Shown here one piece after another: positions 23,089 through 25,955 of a stretch of DNA of 25,955 nucleotides (the stretch's first letter is position 1; every line of letters starts with the position of its first letter). The position numbers were made by a program, and so were the translations under genes. Below the pieces are notes generated by a model. That model was not told where the DNA came from and made no database searches. It saw only the letters and a program-made list of their open reading frames with translations. This DNA is from UBA8752 sp040261275 (GTDB lineage Bacteria; Bacteroidota; Bacteroidia; Flavobacteriales_D; Sanyastnellaceae), in the NCBI GenBank assembly GCA_040261275.1, contig JBDQOI010000032.1:1-25955 (forward strand), in the 5' to 3' direction.

Positions 23089-23883
23089 TTAGATTCCCCG
23101 CTGATTCTGCCGCGCCTCAGTGAATACGTACAGCAAGAGGTGGGTCTTCTTTTTGGTGTTCAGCTCGGATGGCCCGGTGTAGATGTATCGGACCTTCAGC
23201 TCGGGGTGGTCCGCCATGAAGGTGTTGACGGTGGTTTCCCAAACGCGCTTGTCGGCCAGAAAGGGGAAGTCGAATTTGTAAACTCCCTCCACGACTTCTT
23301 CGCCGGCGACGGGCTCTGAAGCCTGCGCAAACGTGGCTTCCGAGAAATTCCAAATCGACGCGGCGGTCAACGCGGTGAGAACACCTCCGGAGATGAGCAC
23401 GCGACGCCCCGCGGAGGTCGGTGACCAGGAAACGGAACCGATTTCGGCTGGTGGTGTGTGTTTGAACGCCATCCATGAAGCGATGAGTACCAACCAGAAC
23501 AGGCCGTGCTCCAGCAGCTGGAAGCGATCACCGAAGACTTGGTCCGCAATGGAGAAAAGGCTGAACAGTGCCACGGAAGAGAGGATGGCGCGGAAGAACC
23601 AGGTATCAGTCAGGGTTTCGTCGTCCTTTCGGAGACTCAGCAATGCCGTGAGATAAAGGGCGAAGTTGACGGCCTCCAGACCCGAAACACCGGCGAGGGC
23701 GAACGTGGCGAAAAGCGGATCTTTGAGCCCCAGCGAGGCAAAGAATTTGATGAACAGGGCAAAGAAGTCTTTGCCTACCCATAGGAACTGGACGTCGGGA
23801 ATCACCTTGTCGACGACGCTTAACCCCCAGAAGAAGGTCCAGAAAATGAGGATGGCGGAGCGGAGAAGAGCGCGTTCGGTCAT
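23089..23883 (-). CDS. Unknown five-helix membrane protein, paralogue B
   Basis: This 264-residue protein has predicted helices at about 8-28, 58-83, 97-115, 127-141 and 162-179, then a soluble C-terminal domain of about 75 residues. It is clearly related to the protein encoded immediately upstream. Shared segments include WTFFWG...DKV, FLWVGKDFFALF, FSIADQVFGDRFQLLEH with LFW, and in the tail VYKFDFPFLADKRVWE and RYIYTGPSELNTKKKTH. The conserved DKV, WVGxDxF and FGDRFxLLEHxLFW motifs define the pair; I know no characterised family with them. The start ATG overlaps the upstream paralogue's stop by 4 bases, so the two are co-translated and may form a complex. Confidence 0.75.
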   Translation of the reverse strand: MTERALLRSAILIFWTFFWGLSVVDKVIPDVQFLWVGKDFFALFIKFFASLGLKDPLFATFALAGVSGLEAVNFALYLTALLSLRKDDETLTDTWFFRAILSSVALFSLFSIADQVFGDRFQLLEHGLFWLVLIASWMAFKHTPPAEIGSVSWSPTSAGRRVLISGGVLTALTAASIWNFSEATFAQASEPVAGEEVVEGVYKFDFPFLADKRVWETTVNTFMADHPELKVRYIYTGPSELNTKKKTHLLLYVFTEARQNQRGI

Positions 23884-24695
23884 GGCTTGTCCTCTGTGAT
23901 GATGTAAAAGACCAGGGCGTCTGCTTTCTTCAGCCGCAGTGGGTTCGGAACCGTGTAGATGTGTTGGATGGCTTCCTTTGGATGGGCTGCCTTGAACTCG
24001 GCCAGGGTGTTTTCAAAGACCGTGCTGCCCCCAAGAAAAGGAAAGGCCACCTTGTAAAGGTGATCGCCCACGGGTTCTGCCGAAACGGCTGCACTTCGCA
24101 GGGGGAAGTCTGACGTGTTGTTCCGGAAGATGGCGGTAGCGGTGACCGCGACGAGAACGGCGGCGATGGCACCGGTCATGCCAAAGCGCATCTGGGGAGC
24201 GCGCGACGGGGTGGAAGGGGAAGGCGTCTTTTGAGCAGGGCTTGCTGCGGGCTTCATTCGGATGAAGATCAGCCACGATGCCAGCGAGATGAACCAGAAC
24301 AACGTGTGCTCGAGCAGTTCGAATCGGTCGCCAAACCAGTGGTCGCCAATGGAAAAGAAAGTGAAGGTGCCCAGGGTAAGGAGCGTGCCGAAAAAGGACC
24401 ATCGCCGGGCACTGGCGTGGTGGCCTTTCCATTCCGCTCCCAGCGCTGCCGCGAAACAGACAAAGGCAAAGGCTTCGAGGGCACCGGCAAAAGCGAGTGC
24501 TGCATTGGCGACATGCGGTGAATCCAGTCCTACGGAATCAAAGTACTTCTGGAATTGAGCAAACCGATCGCGACCGACCCAGAGGAAGTGCGCGCCTCCT
24601 ACCACTTTGTCGATCAGATTGAACAGCCAGAACAGGGTCCAATAGGCCAGGATGGCATATCGGACGAGGACGGAGGTGGGCAGCGGCTTCAGCAT
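23880..24695 (-). CDS. Unknown five-helix membrane protein, paralogue A
   Basis: This 271-residue protein is the upstream member of a tandem pair. Helices are at about 10-28, 60-85, 97-115, 127-145 and 173-190. A Pro/Ser-rich linker (about 150-168, ASPAQKTPSPSTPSRAPQ) precedes the last helix. The C-terminal domain (about 200-271) includes HLYKVAFPFLGGSTVFENTL and HIYTVPNPLRLKKADALVFY. The motif IDKVVGGAHFLWVGRDRFAQ and FSIGDHWFGDRFELLEHTLF match its neighbour almost position for position. The helix-rich half superficially resembles DoxX-like membrane proteins, but this is not a firm match. Divergent from the sirtuin gene with 90 bases between starts. Function unknown. Confidence 0.75.
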   Translation of the reverse strand: MLKPLPTSVLVRYAILAYWTLFWLFNLIDKVVGGAHFLWVGRDRFAQFQKYFDSVGLDSPHVANAALAFAGALEAFAFVCFAAALGAEWKGHHASARRWSFFGTLLTLGTFTFFSIGDHWFGDRFELLEHTLFWFISLASWLIFIRMKPAASPAQKTPSPSTPSRAPQMRFGMTGAIAAVLVAVTATAIFRNNTSDFPLRSAAVSAEPVGDHLYKVAFPFLGGSTVFENTLAEFKAAHPKEAIQHIYTVPNPLRLKKADALVFYIITEDKP

Positions 24696-24785
24696 GGGTT
24701 GAGGTTCAAGCTAGTTCGATATGGAGCGCTTCAAAGGCATGGACGGGCGGGTTCTACCCAACGGAACGTGAGCGAAATTGAGCCC

Positions 24786-25529
24786 ATGAGCGATTCCAAT
24801 GAGAAACCGATTTTGGTGGTGCTGTCCGGAGCGGGAATCAGCCGGGAAAGTGGGCTGAAGACTTTTCGTGATGGCGATGGCTTGTGGGAAGGGCATGATG
24901 TGATGAAGGTGGCCACCCCTGAGGCATGGAGGGCGGACCCCGAGCTCGTGCTGGAGTTCTACAACCAGCGCCGCCGCCAATTGGACGAGGTGGAGCCCAA
25001 TGCGGCGCACAGGACATTGGCCCAACTGGAGGATGTCTTCGATGTCAGGATCGTCACGCAAAATGTGGATGACCTGCATGAGCGCGCCGGCAGCACACAG
25101 GTATTGCACCTGCATGGGCAGCTGCGCGTGGTGCGCCCCGAAGACGATCCCGGTTTGGTGCCCGATGAGTGGGTCACGGTGGGTGGTCCGGAATGGCCGG
25201 GACCCGATATTCTCCTGGGCGACACGGACGATCGCGGCGTGCAGTTGCGGCCGCATGTGGTGTGGTTCGGTGAGGCGGTGCCCATGATTGAGGAGGCCGC
25301 AGAGACCGTGGCACAGGCCGATGTATTGCTCTTGGTGGGCACCTCCATGCAGGTCTACCCGGCGGCGGGCTTGGTGCATTTTGCCCCCTCAGGGTGTCGG
25401 GTCGCCATGGTCAATCCCGATCCGGAATCGATTCGCGGATTTGAGTCGGTGGTTCACGATTTCATCGCTGCACCGGCCTCAGAAGGAGTCGCCCAATGGG
25501 CGGATCGATTGCGGCAGGAAAGGGGCTGA
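24786..25529 (+). CDS. cobB: Sir2-family NAD-dependent protein deacylase (zinc-cysteine-free, SIRT5/CobB-like)
   Basis: This 247-residue sirtuin has NAD-binding GAGISRESGLKTFRDGDGLW (15-34), TQNVDDLHERAGS (91-103), catalytic His110 in HLHGQ and GTSMQVYPAAGLV (185-197). The acyl-pocket motif YNQR (Tyr59, Arg62) equals the YxxR of CobB and SIRT5, which favours succinyl- or malonyl-lysine. The small-domain region between HLHGQ and RPHVVWFGEAVP contains no cysteine, so the usual zinc tetrad is absent; the only cysteine is Cys204. Loss of these cysteines is, to my knowledge, common in Bacteroidota sirtuins. The ATG at 24786 starts the family domain directly; the open frame extends upstream into the divergent gene's leader and is not used. 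A permease gene follows after 30 bases. Confidence 0.92.
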   Translation: MSDSNEKPILVVLSGAGISRESGLKTFRDGDGLWEGHDVMKVATPEAWRADPELVLEFYNQRRRQLDEVEPNAAHRTLAQLEDVFDVRIVTQNVDDLHERAGSTQVLHLHGQLRVVRPEDDPGLVPDEWVTVGGPEWPGPDILLGDTDDRGVQLRPHVVWFGEAVPMIEEAAETVAQADVLLLVGTSMQVYPAAGLVHFAPSGCRVAMVNPDPESIRGFESVVHDFIAAPASEGVAQWADRLRQERG

Positions 25530-25559
25530 ATTCAAGGGTATTCCTTCGTAACCTGCAGG

Positions 25560-25955
25560 ATGCGCAAACTGGGACTCGGTGCGGGCACGGCTCTGGTGAC
25601 GGGCAACATGATCGGTTCGGGCATCTTCCTGCTGCCTGCCGGGCTTGCGGTGTATGGCCGGCTGGGCTTGCTGGGGTGGTGTTGCGCTTCGGTGGGGGCA
25701 GTGCTGCTCGCGGCCGTCTTCCGTCGCCTTGCCACGCTGCAGCCTGAGGCTCCGGGTGGCCCTTATGCCTATGTGAGGCGCGCCTTTGGTGACCTTCCCG
25801 GTTTTGCCGTGGCGTGGGGATACTGGGTGTCCATCTGGTGCACCAATGCGGCCATTGCGGTGGCGTGTGTGGGCTACCTCGGTGTCTTCTTCCCGGCCTT
25901 GGCTACCCATCCGATGATGGCGGCTTCGGCTGGTGTGGGCCTCATTGTGTTGTGC
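25560..25955 (+). CDS. APC-superfamily amino acid permease, N-terminal part (3' truncated)
   Basis: The frame opens at the ATG at 25560 (preceded by CTGCAGG, a possible weak ribosome site) and runs off the window end after 132 codons. The first helix, LGAGTALVTGNMIGSGIFLL (about residues 6-25), carries the GxMIGSGIF signature of APC amino acid/polyamine permeases. PEAPGGPYAYVRRAFGD (about 62-78) is the conserved stretch before helix 3, and GYWVSIWCTNAAIAV matches the arginine:agmatine or basic amino acid antiporter subgroup. It transports an amino acid across the inner membrane; the substrate cannot be told from this part. Likely in one transcript with the sirtuin gene. Confidence 0.9.
   Translation, partial: MRKLGLGAGTALVTGNMIGSGIFLLPAGLAVYGRLGLLGWCCASVGAVLLAAVFRRLATLQPEAPGGPYAYVRRAFGDLPGFAVAWGYWVSIWCTNAAIAVACVGYLGVFFPALATHPMMAASAGVGLIVLC

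Noticed and set aside
1..25955. tRNA, rRNA, CRISPR arrays, insertion sequences or integrase genes
   Set aside because: None was seen by eye: no cloverleaf-like segments, no regularly spaced repeats, no transposase motifs.

Overview
The window is GC-rich and reads as chromosomal DNA of a Bacteroidota bacterium, most likely a high-GC member of the Flavobacteriales group. The clues are families concentrated in that phylum (DUF4834, DUF4924, a CarboxypepD_reg/TonB-dependent receptor, a YfhO-type membrane protein, a 7TMR-DISM histidine kinase), a TAnnTTTG-type promoter box, and few Shine-Dalgarno sequences. Taxonomy is inferred from gene content only. No rRNA, tRNA, CRISPR array, insertion sequence or phage gene was seen. 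Nearly all of the window is coding; the longest gene-free stretch is about 280 bases (22807-23088).

Layout. 1-2808 (+): the tail of a DUF4834 protein, then a large YfhO-family membrane protein. 10357-2810 (-): a co-directional run of a secreted GH2 beta-galactosidase (split by an apparent 2-base deletion near 10015), a TonB-dependent outer-membrane receptor, a DCC-family thiol oxidoreductase and a FemAB/BioF2-like GNAT acyltransferase. 10503-14164 (+): three sodium:solute symporter genes, an SGLT-type sugar transporter divergent from the beta-galactosidase and a DUF4212 small subunit with its large subunit. Galactoside hydrolysis outside the cytoplasm followed by Na+-driven sugar uptake is the natural reading of the divergent pair. 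15195-14221 (-): DUF1853. 15261-16024 (+): a small unknown protein translationally coupled to DUF4924. 16506-16063 (-): an unknown protein with a basic tail.

16607-21711 (+) is the most interesting part: a ThiF/E1-like adenylating enzyme (resembling the N-terminal part of Rv1355c-type proteins), a protein whose motif layout recalls autoinducer/N-acyl amino acid synthases, a 7TMR-DISM histidine kinase, and two response regulators without DNA-binding domains. The first three genes overlap, so they are probably translated together. The arrangement suggests a small-molecule or acyl signal made and sensed by one operon. That is an inference, not a proven function.

22806-21721 (-): an M42 aminopeptidase. 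24695-23089 (-): two overlapping genes for paralogous five-helix membrane proteins of unknown function. 24786-end (+): a sirtuin without zinc-ligand cysteines but with the acyl-lysine YxxR motif, followed by the start of an APC-superfamily amino acid permease cut by the window edge.
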